NCBI GenBank assembly: GCA_002474345.1
Contig: DKQD01000055.1
Span: forward strand, 1-11,417
From: Bacteriovoracaceae bacterium UBA7317
GTDB lineage: Bacteria; Bdellovibrionota; Bacteriovoracia; Bacteriovoracales; Bacteriovoracaceae
DNA: 11,417 bases
Direction: 5' to 3'
Below are positions 1-6,099 of this stretch, one piece after another. The first letter of the stretch is position 1. Each line of letters begins with the position of its first letter. The notes beneath the pieces were generated by a model that was given only the letters and a program-made list of their open reading frames with translations, did no database searches and was not told the DNA's origin. The position numbers and the translations under genes are program-made.

Positions 1-1
1 A

Positions 2-127
2 ACCGTTGCCATAGTTCCTCGAGAGCACTATGAGGAGTTTCTTAAAACTTTACCCGATTGGCTTATTAAACTTCAATACACAATCATCTCAAGATTGAGA
101 GACGCCAATAAAAGAATAATTATCTAG
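2..127 (+). CDS. C-terminal fragment, cyclic-nucleotide-binding-domain-like protein (5' end outside window)
   Basis: An open frame runs from the window edge to a TAG at 125-127 and gives 41 residues beginning TVAIVPREHYEEFLKTLPDW and ending RLRDANKRIII. The pattern of a hydrophobic strand, a helix containing LPDWL, then an SRLRDANKR helix resembles the end of the cNMP-binding domain and following helix in CRP/FNR-like or stand-alone cNMP-binding proteins, which often read LPxWL...RLRxTN. That match is from memory of the family and only the tail is visible, so the domain call is tentative. It is convergent with the next minus-strand gene, with only 3 bp between the two stop codons and no room for a separate terminator. 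Coding character is good (no stops, sensible residue mix), so I am surer that it is coding than of its family. Confidence 0.5.
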   Translation, partial: TVAIVPREHYEEFLKTLPDWLIKLQYTIISRLRDANKRIII

Positions 128-130
128 CCT

Positions 131-721
131 TCATTGAGGAATAACTTCATTAGCTAACTCTTCTTTTTTTGTCTTTATTTTATTCTTCTCCAGTATGAGA
201 ATTAGGTCTTCAATAATTTTTCTTATGTCATCACCAATTTTGTAATGGAGAACTTTATTTTGAAAGTTCAAACCTTCAAAAACTTTATAAATATGCTCCT
301 CAAGTAAAAAAGATTTCTCCTTGGTCTCTAACCGCCCAAATTGCTGGTAGTCAGTATCCTCTGGGTGGTGAACCTGGATAACAACTTCATAGCTATTTAT
401 TTTTTCATAAGCTATCTTTTCAAGAACGGCTTGCTCCATCTTTTTATAAAAGGATGAATAGAAATACCCGTTACAGAGTGGCGACTCACAAATAACAAAG
501 TCCATTGGGCCCTTCTCAAAAATCTCTTCAAGACCCTGCTGCTCCAATGTATTTTGAATATCAAAACCTAACTGTGTAAAATCATCGCCGCGATAAATTT
601 TATATTTCACAAGCTCAGGCACTATTTCTACCTTAAACTTCAATATTTTCAAAAAGTAGAAAAGGCCAGTTGCCAAAGTCGACTTTCCTACCCCTGGTGG
701 TCCAACAATTGCTATTTTCAC
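131..721 (-). CDS. NadR/AAA-type P-loop NTPase (putative small kinase-like ATPase)
   Basis: This 196-aa soluble protein opens with a strand and a perfect Walker A motif, GPPGVGKS (residues 7-14). Further on are VPE (34-36, a conserved acid as in NadR-kinase/AAA_28 ATPases), a Walker-B-like strand MDFVICESPL (73-82), and a lid-like segment with R130 in QFGRLETKEKS. This order resembles the NadR nucleoside-kinase-like AAA_28 family, members of which occur in bacteria and phages; the substrate cannot be read from the sequence. The C-terminus is lysine/glutamate-rich and helical. The start is GTG (719-721), supported by a strong AGGAGG complement at 730-735, 8 nt upstream. No ATG competes in frame. 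The gene lies downstream of cheX on the same strand, but the 260-bp gap containing a stem-loop argues for its own promoter, which I could not locate convincingly. Confidence 0.75.
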   Translation of the reverse strand: MKIAIVGPPGVGKSTLATGLFYFLKILKFKVEIVPELVKYKIYRGDDFTQLGFDIQNTLEQQGLEEIFEKGPMDFVICESPLCNGYFYSSFYKKMEQAVLEKIAYEKINSYEVVIQVHHPEDTDYQQFGRLETKEKSFLLEEHIYKVFEGLNFQNKVLHYKIGDDIRKIIEDLILILEKNKIKTKKEELANEVIPQ

Positions 722-893
722 AAAAACTTCCTCCTGTTTTCTTTTATCATGGACTCACACCTCTTTTCATTATTTTTTCTTAGAATTTTTTTCTTCTTTG
801 CATTATGTTCGACATGACAATTTAAACCACTTTTGAAGGAACTATCGCATTAACTTTACTTTTTTGGAAATTGGCAAAGCGTAAGAGGCATGC

Positions 894-913
894 GGTCTAC
901 CACAAGGTAGACC
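894..913. repeat. Perfect 8-bp inverted repeat (stem-loop) between the cheX-like and P-loop genes
   Basis: GGTCTACC (894-901) and GGTAGACC (906-913) are perfectly complementary around the 4-nt loop ACAA. The hairpin is GC-rich compared with its surroundings and lies about 70 bp past the stop of the cheX-like gene. Neither strand has a T-run directly after it, so it is not a standard intrinsic terminator. It could be a transcript-end stabiliser, a factor-assisted terminator, or a protein-binding palindrome upstream of the P-loop gene. The remainder of 722-982 shows no credible ORF. Confidence 0.5.
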
Positions 914-982
914 TATCTTGGATATGATTAGAAATAGGACTTAATAATTAAGAGGATCAAATAAAGGGTGAAGTTACGCCTT

Positions 983-1501
983 TTAGAAAAAGTCTTGAGA
1001 CCAAGGCATTATTGGCTCTTTGCCAAAAGAAATGATGGCAAATACTGGCCCTAGATGACTCTCCATTGGATAGACTTTCAACTTAATGTCAGAATCAATC
1101 TTAAATATTGAAGGTCTTCCAAAGAAAGACATTGGAAATGTAGACTCTATGTCTTTTTTATTGGACTCGTAGTACTTGGCCTTAATATTCCCCATAATCA
1201 TATTGAGAAATTCGCCTGAGGCATCCGTCGTCTGATCATCAAACTCTGTAACCTCTTCCCCAAACATAGCAGATATATATTTAAGGTAAGAAGGTTTAGA
1301 AAAACAAATTCCAACACTACAATTGACATCTTCAGCACTTAAGTACGTCATAGAAGTCACATCAGTTTGGCCTTGCCCTCCCCACTCTTCTCCCTCTTTG
1401 TAAGTTTCAGAGTCTTTAAGCTCAACCTTGGCGGAACATTGGAAATTAAAAACTTTTTTTACAGTTTCTAGTATGACTTCTTGAAAATCTTCTTCTTCCA
1501 T
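983..1501 (-). CDS. CheX-like chemotaxis phosphatase-family protein
   Basis: Starting at ATG 1501 this is a 172-aa acidic soluble protein. The central stretch DASGEFLNMIMGNIKAKY is characteristic of the CheX/CheC/FliY fold: a helix carrying E-x-x-N (E97 and N100 in this numbering) is the phosphatase signature that attacks CheY-P, followed by an asparagine-containing GN as in CheX. The N-terminal helix, the preceding SVGICFSKPSYLKYISAMFG segment and the C-terminal strands fit the CheX layout and length (CheX is about 150-160 aa). In the known family these proteins remove phosphate from response regulators. A longer frame begins at TTG 1507, but AAGGA lies only about 2 nt before it, whereas it is about 8 nt before ATG 1501, so I chose 1501. 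No che gene is adjacent, so the partner regulator is unknown. A lone TATAAA (complement of 1587-1592) lacks a good -35. Confidence 0.7.
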   Translation of the reverse strand: MEEEDFQEVILETVKKVFNFQCSAKVELKDSETYKEGEEWGGQGQTDVTSMTYLSAEDVNCSVGICFSKPSYLKYISAMFGEEVTEFDDQTTDASGEFLNMIMGNIKAKYYESNKKDIESTFPMSFFGRPSIFKIDSDIKLKVYPMESHLGPVFAIISFGKEPIMPWSQDFF

Positions 1502-1666
1502 CCTCAATTTCCTTGGTCTTATTACATTGGCCTTAATTAATAGTAATGGCCTTTTTCTTTTTTTTCCACCCCTAAGGATTGATCATTTTATAACCACTTA
1601 ATCGGAAGATAAATTTCAAGATTTAGAAAAAACTTAAAATGTTTCAGTGTTTCCCGTGCGCTTCAA

Positions 1667-2311
1667 TCAGCTATAACTCACTTCACTAAAATTAATGCCT
1701 TGATTTCTAACGCCACTCACCAGACAATAACAAAGATTTTTTATACGCTTTAGGCTATCTTCCTTGTTGATCGCACTTCCTTCAGAAACTTTTGCATAAT
1801 TCGTCTGGAGTACAACAAACTCCCAGACAATATTATTAAATAGGGTCCTCATAATCCACTCTCTCTTCCACTCTTCAACTTCAAAACCCAGATCATTATC
1901 AACAATTTTCTTAAAGGTTTTTCCACCTGGAGGTCCAATATAGTTTTCTTGATCACCATTTAAATTGGCAGGCAAAGACACCCCATCGTTAAAGAAGATC
2001 TGAAAGGCTGAGTAAAACTCTTCCTTTCTTTCATCTAAAAGTTCAAAAACTTTTAAAGAAAACTCTTCAATGGACCAGGATTCCCTTTCTTTGTATAAAA
2101 GCTCAAGACTGTCAGAAAAGTTTTTAAAATTAAGAAGAAAAATTTCTGCTAACAAGTTCTTTTTACTTTTGAAGTAGTAATTAATTGATGCTAAATTAAC
2201 TGAGGCTTTCTTTGCTATTTCACGCACGGAGGTCGACTCGAAACCAACTTCTGAAAAGAGGGCTCTGGAAGCTTCAATAATCCTGTTCTTTGCTGTTTCT
2301 TTCTTCTCCAA
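1667..2311 (-). CDS. TetR/AcrR-family transcriptional regulator
   Basis: This 214-aa protein has the standard TetR N-terminal DNA-binding domain: AKNRIIEASRALFSEVGFES (7-26), a turn with TSVREIAKKASVN (27-39) and the recognition helix region LASINYYFKSKKNLL (40-54), in which the YYF-xxK-xxL pattern is diagnostic. The C-terminal helical ligand/dimer domain (about 60-205) includes a glycine/proline loop (GPPGGK, 126-131) and WxxEWIMRTLFNNIVWEFV, typical of larger TetR subfamilies; the ligand is unknown. It uses a TTG start (2309-2311) preceded by a perfect AGGAGG 5 nt upstream; no in-frame ATG lies near. It is divergent from the START-domain gene across a 348-bp region with palindromes, so it probably controls itself and that gene. 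Family membership is clear; the target is inferred. Confidence 0.92.
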   Translation of the reverse strand: MEKKETAKNRIIEASRALFSEVGFESTSVREIAKKASVNLASINYYFKSKKNLLAEIFLLNFKNFSDSLELLYKERESWSIEEFSLKVFELLDERKEEFYSAFQIFFNDGVSLPANLNGDQENYIGPPGGKTFKKIVDNDLGFEVEEWKREWIMRTLFNNIVWEFVVLQTNYAKVSEGSAINKEDSLKRIKNLCYCLVSGVRNQGINFSEVSYS

Positions 2312-2369
2312 AGTTTCCTCCTCACAAAAAAACTGGAAATTATTATTATTTTAATACCCAATCTAATAA

Positions 2370-2397
2370 ATTTTATTTAATTTGTCGATAAATTCAA
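2370..2397 (-). promoter_or_regulatory. Predicted sigma70-type promoter of tetR
   Basis: On the minus strand TTGAAT (complement of 2392-2397) and TAAAAT (complement of 2370-2375) are separated by 16 bp. They match the consensus at 4/6 and 5/6. The start of transcription would fall near 2363, giving a leader of about 50 nt to the TTG start of tetR. Confidence 0.5.
2379..2394. promoter_or_regulatory. Candidate operator in the tetR promoter spacer
   Basis: AATTTGTCGATAAATT is a palindrome with seven of eight base pairs matched and lies almost entirely in the -10/-35 spacer of the predicted tetR promoter. TetR-family proteins commonly bind such 15-20 bp palindromes and repress their own gene. 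The assignment rests on position and symmetry only. Confidence 0.35.
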
Positions 2398-2423
2398 ATC
2401 ATTTTAAAAATAAACAAGGGTAA

Positions 2424-2452
2424 TTGACATAAACGGAGTTTATTTTTTTATT
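2424..2452 (+). promoter_or_regulatory. Promoter-like element toward the START gene with an internal palindrome
   Basis: A perfect TTGACA (2424-2429) is followed after 17 bp by TTTATT (2447-2452, 4/6). The spacer contains the perfect inverted repeat ATAAAC-GGA-GTTTAT (2429-2443), the usual place for a repressor operator. If used, the leader to the START gene would be about 200 nt, so the nearer TATAAT may be the main promoter. Confidence 0.4.
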
Positions 2453-2552
2453 AATAAAATGAGTTATTTTTTTGGCAATAAATAAAATACATTAAAACAC
2501 AGCTGTTTTTGGCACGTATTTCTTAACATTTCTCAATAAATTCCCAAGAGTT

Positions 2553-2580
2553 TTAGGATTAGCTAAAATTCGACTATAAT
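2553..2580 (+). promoter_or_regulatory. Predicted proximal promoter of the START-domain gene
   Basis: A perfect TATAAT -10 box is at 2575-2580, with a poor -35 candidate TTAGGA 16 bp upstream (2553-2558). Transcription would begin near 2587, giving a leader of about 70 nt. That leader contains two similar TTGGAC segments (2615-2620 and 2635-2640) flanking CCTTTAAGG, of unknown significance. Confidence 0.4.
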
Positions 2581-2659
2581 ATTTAGGTGTTCTTTATTGC
2601 TTGAATTACTAAGTTTGGACTCCCTTTAAGGAAGTTGGACCTCACTGGCAGACTTTTTA

Positions 2660-3475
2660 ATGATGAACACAATGTTTAGAAAACTTCATATTTTTATCAT
2701 TATTTTTACAGGGCATACTGCTGTATTCAGTTTTGGAGAAACTCCTTCTTCACAAGACAATTTAAAAATTGAACTTCATTCACCAAAAATCAAACAAAAA
2801 GAGTTTTTTATTATTGGCCGAATTGAAAAAACATTTGAACACATTCAATGGGAAGATGTCTTAAACAAAGAGGGAATTAAAGTACAAAGAAAGAAGATGG
2901 ATAAAGAATCTATTTTTGCTCTTAAGGCAAGCGGTGTGATAGAGGCTTCGATAGAATCTATCATAACTATTTTTAGGGACACAAAACAGGCCCACCTGTG
3001 GGCCCCTGGGCTGAAACAACGAACACTCTTAAAAAACATCTCCGAACTTGAAGCAGTCGTCTACGACATCCATGAAATGCCTTGGCCCTGCCAAGATAGA
3101 GACATTGTAATGTTTAATTCCATAAAGCTTTTAACTTCAAGAAAACAAATAGCTCTTATTTCTTCATCCATAGAAAACTTCAAACTTGACCCAAAACCAA
3201 ACAATAAAGTTAGAGCCGAGCTCCATTATAGCTATATCGGACTGACACCCATTTCTAAGGACAAAACACTTATCGAGTTTTTCATTCACGTAGACCCAAA
3301 GGGAAGCCTTCCCAAATGGCTTATTAATCACATTGTTAAAACGAGACCTTATTCTTTTCTTAAAGCAATTGAGAAAAGTGCTAAAAATACACCTGCGAAA
3401 TTAGGAAATAGTACTATGAAGTTAGTAGACCGATTAAAGAAAATCCTTTTAATGAAAAAGCTTACTTCTAACTAA
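2660..3475 (+). CDS. Secreted START-domain (SRPBCC fold) lipid-binding-like protein
   Basis: This 271-aa protein begins with a basic-hydrophobic signal peptide (FRKLHIFIIIFTGHTAVFSFG, roughly 6-26), so it is probably exported to the periplasm. From about residue 70 to 245 it has the START/SRPBCC pattern: KASGVIEAS strand, a helix (IESIITIFRDT), the conserved HLWAPG turn (112-117), the diagnostic PWPCQDRD (141-148) as in PWP-x-x-DRD of START proteins, and a late VDPKGSLPKWLINH (211-224) before the long C-terminal helix lining the cavity. The START fold binds lipids or sterols in other organisms; the ligand here is unknown. No clear Shine-Dalgarno precedes ATG 2660 (AAGGAAG is about 27 nt away), and a second ATG at 2672 is also possible. 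Divergence from tetR suggests repression lifted by a ligand. An unusually GC-rich palindrome (2989-3004) lies inside the gene. Confidence 0.8.
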   Translation: MMNTMFRKLHIFIIIFTGHTAVFSFGETPSSQDNLKIELHSPKIKQKEFFIIGRIEKTFEHIQWEDVLNKEGIKVQRKKMDKESIFALKASGVIEASIESIITIFRDTKQAHLWAPGLKQRTLLKNISELEAVVYDIHEMPWPCQDRDIVMFNSIKLLTSRKQIALISSSIENFKLDPKPNNKVRAELHYSYIGLTPISKDKTLIEFFIHVDPKGSLPKWLINHIVKTRPYSFLKAIEKSAKNTPAKLGNSTMKLVDRLKKILLMKKLTSN

Positions 3476-3484
3476 ATTTCAAGA

Positions 3485-3523
3485 TAAGGAAACAATAAAT
3501 TAAATATCCTTAATAATTTTTTT
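3485..3523 (+). terminator. Weak candidate terminator of the START gene
   Basis: TAAGGA (3485-3490) pairs with TCCTTA (3507-3512) around a 16-nt loop. After four bases a run of seven T follows (3517-3523). It lies just past the START stop codon and reaches into the end of the convergent gene. The short stem and long loop make it a low-confidence call. Confidence 0.25.
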
Positions 3524-3919
3524 CAACTCTTTTGAGCAATGGTTACTCCAACCGAAAGGCTTTTTTGGCCCATCAAATGGCTGAAACTCTTTACAAATCC
3601 ACTCCATTAACTCATGACCTATATGAACTTCTTCATTACAGGTAAACTCAGCAACAAGATGAGCTATTGTTAAAGAAAAATCACCAAGTTTTTTTGTTGA
3701 TTCCTTAGCCGCATTTCCATGAAAGTCCATCAGCTTACTATATAAAGTACTCCAATCATTTCCATGCCCTTCTAGTATCTGATCCCAACCTGGATTGTTT
3801 AAGATCTCTAAATCTTGCTCAGTCATATTACTTATGACTTCATGATATCGATGTATAGCAAAACAATTGAGGAATTCTACCTCTCTCTCTGAAAAGTTTC
3901 CTTCTTCCTTTACAGTCAT
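3500..3919 (-). CDS. Hypothetical protein, His/Cys-containing helical
   Basis: I do not recognise this family. From ATG 3919 it is 139 aa with no signal peptide or membrane segment. It looks mostly helical, with conserved-looking polar clusters: AIHRYHEV (21-28), NPGWDQILEGHGNDW (42-56), a middle helix LTIAHLVAEF (83-92), then TCNEEVHIGHELMEWICKEF (93-112) with C94, H99, H102 and C109, and NHC near the end (126-128). The repeated His/Cys could bind a metal, but no known motif fits. The frame is open back to TTG 4027, but that start has no ribosome-binding site. AAGGAAGG (complement of 3930-3937) lies 10 nt before ATG 3919, with a second TAAGGA almost touching it. It is convergent with the START gene and divergent from the H1-like gene. 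Confidence 0.65.
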   Translation of the reverse strand: MTVKEEGNFSEREVEFLNCFAIHRYHEVISNMTEQDLEILNNPGWDQILEGHGNDWSTLYSKLMDFHGNAAKESTKKLGDFSLTIAHLVAEFTCNEEVHIGHELMEWICKEFQPFDGPKKPFGWSNHCSKELKKIIKDI

Positions 3920-4068
3920 TTCCTTAGACCCTTCCTTAGTTAAACCTTTTTGTCCCTCAATACTCCTGTATTTTAAGCGTAGTCCTAAACAATATAAATG
4001 GGGAAGAACTTTTTTCTTGGAGATCAAATTTTCTAAAAAGTGTTAAAATGACTAACAGGTAAAACATG

Positions 4069-4075
4069 AAAGGAG
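4069..4075 (+). promoter_or_regulatory. Ribosome binding site that fixes the start of the H1-like gene
   Basis: AAAGGAG is separated by 8 nt from ATG 4084. An earlier in-frame ATG at 4066 immediately precedes this element and has no Shine-Dalgarno of its own, so 4084 is the likely start. Confidence 0.7.
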
Positions 4076-4083
4076 CAACCCCT

Positions 4084-4614
4084 ATGGTCCTACCAAAATT
4101 TCTTCAAGATAATAATTCAGCCCAAAAGAAAGGCGAAGAGAATAAAAAGCAAGAGTTTAGGGACAAATGCCTAGTTTTATTGGCCAAGATTAAAGAAAAA
4201 AATGAAAAAAGATATCACGAACTTCAGAAAGTTTTTCATAAAAAGTTTGATAAAATTAATATACAAAAGAAATTTATTCTTGGTTTTTACGCTCAACTAA
4301 AAAAAGAGTTTAGCGATTTAATTGTAAGTAGTTCAGAGAAAATAACTAAGAAAAAAACTAAAGCTGCATCAAAAAAGAAAGTCACGAAGAAAAAGGTCGT
4401 AAAAAAAGCCGCTTCCAAAACCACTAAAAAGAAAACAACAAAAAAGAAAGTAGTGAAAAAAGAAGCAAAGAAGACAACCAAGAAAAAGAAAAAGGTTGCT
4501 AAAAAAACGACTGCTAAAAAAGCGACAGCTAAGAAAGTAACTACTAAGAAAAAGACCACTAAGACATCAGCTTCAAAGAAAAAAACATCAACAAAAAAGA
4601 AAGCTAAACGTTAA
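4084..4614 (+). CDS. Histone H1-like lysine-rich DNA-binding protein
   Basis: This 176-aa protein has two parts. The first ~85 residues form a charged, helical region (FRDKCLVLLAKIKEKNEKRY, 25-44, then HELQKVFHKKFDKINIQKKF and FILGFYAQLKKEF) that I do not recognise. Residues 86-176 are a low-complexity tail of about half lysine, with Thr, Ala, Val and Ser in TTKKK / KKVVKK / AKK blocks, one acidic residue (E127) and a final Arg. Such tails are typical of bacterial H1-like proteins (chlamydial Hc1/Hc2 and related) that coat and condense DNA non-specifically in the nucleoid. In a predatory bacterium a role in compacting the attack-phase nucleoid is possible, but that is inference. Ribosomal or RNA-binding roles are alternatives. 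It stands alone and is convergent with the DjlA-like gene 17 bp on. No convincing promoter was found in 3920-4083. Confidence 0.8.
   Translation: MVLPKFLQDNNSAQKKGEENKKQEFRDKCLVLLAKIKEKNEKRYHELQKVFHKKFDKINIQKKFILGFYAQLKKEFSDLIVSSSEKITKKKTKAASKKKVTKKKVVKKAASKTTKKKTTKKKVVKKEAKKTTKKKKKVAKKTTAKKATAKKVTTKKKTTKTSASKKKTSTKKKAKR
4339..4611 (+). repeat. Lysine-rich low-complexity coding repeat
   Basis: This is the coding stretch for the basic tail of the H1-like protein. It consists of irregular AAA/AAG lysine runs broken by Thr, Ala, Val and Ser codons; by count about 46 of 91 residues are lysine. AAA and AAG alternate, so the DNA is less repetitive than the protein. Such sections often vary in length between strains. 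Confidence 0.7.
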
Positions 4615-4631
4615 CTTCATAGAAAAGAATA

Positions 4632-5396
4632 CTATCGAATACCTTTTTCTTTGCAGACCAAATCATAAGCATTCTGAATTTCGGAAAACTTCTTATTAGC
4701 AGTCTTTATCAGCTCTGGTGATAAACCTCTTGAAACCACACGGTCAGGATGATGCTCCATCGCCAATTTTCTGTATGTTTTCTTTATCTCATCTTTAGAG
4801 GTCATGGGATCCACCCCTAAAATGTCGTAAGCTCTTTGAATTTTATCTGCTTCACTATAAAAGGGTGCAAATGCCCTTCTTAAATGTTCTGGGGAAAAAC
4901 CAAAAATAGTGCTTATATTTTCTATAAGCCTCTTTTCTTCTGGGTGAAAATAACTATCTGCATTAGCCAACAAGACCATTTGTCCCAATAAGTTTTCTAG
5001 AATTTCATGACGGTTCCGAAATATCTCAAAGAATTGTTCAGCATAAACTCTATAACTTTTTGAGTCATCTTTTGAAGCTCGAAATAGCTTTATGGCAAAA
5101 GAGCGCTCAGTAGGCGGCAACTCTAGAACTTCATCCATCAAGTGTTCAATCTGAGATATTTCTTTTTCACAAATTCTTCCGTCTGCACGGGCCAGCTTTC
5201 CAAGAATTGTGAAAGTACAGACAAAAAAATACTGCTGCTCTAACTCATGTGCTTTTGGTTCCATTGTCGGTTGGGGACGACCATGCCCCCTTCTATTTTG
5301 TTCTTCAAAAAAGTCTCCAAGTGCCACCCCGGCAATGGCACCTAAAGGCCCTAATAAAACAAAACCAATTGTTCCACCTAGAAGTTTTCCAATCAT
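4632..5396 (-). CDS. DjlA-like membrane-anchored TerB + J-domain co-chaperone
   Basis: This 254-aa protein (from ATG 5396) has the three-part layout of DjlA (E. coli DjlA is about 270 aa). A glycine-rich N-terminal membrane helix, [20 protein letters not shown] (2-21) continuing to ALGD, has GxxxG-like spacing and is followed by a basic/proline linker (35-46). A TerB/DjlA N-terminal-like helical domain (about 55-170) contains [16 protein letters not shown] and [17 protein letters not shown], two copies of the acidic A-D-G/A-D-x motif. A C-terminal J-domain (about 188-250) has [20 protein letters not shown] and the essential HPD (216-218). In known systems such proteins recruit DnaK to membrane-associated clients. 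AGGGA about 7 nt upstream of ATG 5396 favours it over TTG 5402. It is the last gene of the RND-LysE-DjlA minus-strand run. Confidence 0.85.
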   Translation of the reverse strand: MIGKLLGGTIGFVLLGPLGAIAGVALGDFFEEQNRRGHGRPQPTMEPKAHELEQQYFFVCTFTILGKLARADGRICEKEISQIEHLMDEVLELPPTERSFAIKLFRASKDDSKSYRVYAEQFFEIFRNRHEILENLLGQMVLLANADSYFHPEEKRLIENISTIFGFSPEHLRRAFAPFYSEADKIQRAYDILGVDPMTSKDEIKKTYRKLAMEHHPDRVVSRGLSPELIKTANKKFSEIQNAYDLVCKEKGIR

Positions 5397-5425
5397 AATC
5401 AATTCCCTAAAGCTAACTCATTTCT

Positions 5426-6064
5426 TCAAAAACTCCTACCAGAAGAAAGAGTATACATTAAATAGAAACCCAAAGATAAAATAACAACTCCACACAGTCG
5501 ATTCAATTGGAATAGTTTTTTATGACCTAACTTTGACTCAATCCTATCTACAATTTGAATTAAACACAAAAACCATAAAAACACTCCAACTCCTGTGCCG
5601 GCGGAAAAAAAGGCTCCCCCAGCACCTTTCATAGAAAAAAAATCAAGTGATTTTATAAAGGCAACGAGCCCTGTCAGAGTAATTAAAACCGATGGATTAG
5701 ATAAATAAATGATAACTCCCAATAGAAACTTATTTTTGATGACCTTTGAATCTTTATTTAGACTTATTGAGGAGGAAAAAGTGCTCAAGTTTTTAAAAGT
5801 CTCTTTGAAACCCAAAATGATAAGAATCAAAACTCCCGTCCAATGAAAGGCTTTAACAAAATAATCTGGAATATTGAAAAAGCTTAGGCCAGAGAGAATA
5901 AAAAAAACAGTGATCCCATCCATTATGGCCCCAGCAAACCCTATAGATGACGCTGCACCTCTACCATGGGTTATTTTGGTTTTCATTACCCAAACGTTAA
6001 TTGGCCCGATAGGTATCCCCATTAAAAAGCCAACAACAATTCCAACAAGAAGCGGTATGATCAT
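5426..6064 (-). CDS. LysE/RhtB-family inner-membrane exporter
   Basis: This 212-aa protein has about six membrane helices (roughly 3-27, 38-62, 72-89, 112-138, 148-172, 186-206), as in LysE/RhtB amino-acid exporters. The first helix ends GIPIGPINVWVMK (16-28), matching the family's P-GP-N-x-x-x signature; GFAGAIMDG (42-50) and SNPSVLI (122-128) match the conserved AxG-x-x-x-D and NP segments. Known members export basic or neutral amino acids; the substrate cannot be told here. ATG 6064 has AGGGA only about 3 nt upstream, a tight spacing, but no later start keeps the first helix. It lies 35 bp after the RND gene and 29 bp before the DjlA-like gene on the same strand, so it is probably co-transcribed with both. 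Confidence 0.82.
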   Translation of the reverse strand: MIIPLLVGIVVGFLMGIPIGPINVWVMKTKITHGRGAASSIGFAGAIMDGITVFFILSGLSFFNIPDYFVKAFHWTGVLILIILGFKETFKNLSTFSSSISLNKDSKVIKNKFLLGVIIYLSNPSVLITLTGLVAFIKSLDFFSMKGAGGAFFSAGTGVGVFLWFLCLIQIVDRIESKLGHKKLFQLNRLCGVVILSLGFYLMYTLSSGRSF

Positions 6065-6099
6065 AAATCCCTAATTTTTTTTAATTTAAATAAAAGGAA

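Larger units (their letters stand above)
2312..2659. other. Divergent regulatory region between tetR and the START-domain gene
   Basis: This 348-bp, very AT-rich stretch carries no credible ORF on either strand. It holds a promoter reading toward tetR (2370-2397), a TTGACA promoter-like element toward the START gene (2424-2452), and a perfect TATAAT closer to that gene (2575-2580). Palindromes are clustered: AATTTGTCGATAAATT (2379-2394, one mismatched pair), ATAAAC-GGA-GTTTAT (2429-2443, perfect arms), TTTTATTAATAAAA (2446-2459, perfect) and an imperfect 16-mer centred on CAGCTG (2495-2510). AT-rich DNA yields such matches by chance, so only those that coincide with promoter spacers are promoted to separate entries. 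Confidence 0.6.

Noticed and set aside
1576..1640. Possible sigma28 (flagellar) promoter for the cheX-like gene
   Set aside because: A CCGATTA-like -10 and a TAAGTTTT exist on the minus strand but are about 23 bp apart instead of about 15. A nearby TATAAA also lacks a -35 at proper spacing.
2845..3039. 64-aa minus-strand frame inside the START gene
   Set aside because: Shadow of a real gene, with no family features.
3920..4027. N-terminal extension of the 139-aa protein back to TTG 4027
   Set aside because: No Shine-Dalgarno before the TTG, basic residues unlike the rest, and it would cover the upstream region of the divergent H1-like gene.
4293..4559. 88-aa hydrophobic minus-strand frame opposite the lysine-rich tail
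   Set aside because: Its Phe/Val-rich sequence is the mechanical complement of AAA/AAG/ACT/GCT codons; not a real membrane protein.
5209..5484. 91-aa plus-strand frame over the start of the DjlA-like gene
   Set aside because: Antisense to the DjlA-like N-terminus and the LysE-like C-terminus; no coding evidence.
5874..6074. 66-aa plus-strand frame opposite the LysE-like gene
   Set aside because: Antisense to conserved LysE motifs; no coding evidence.
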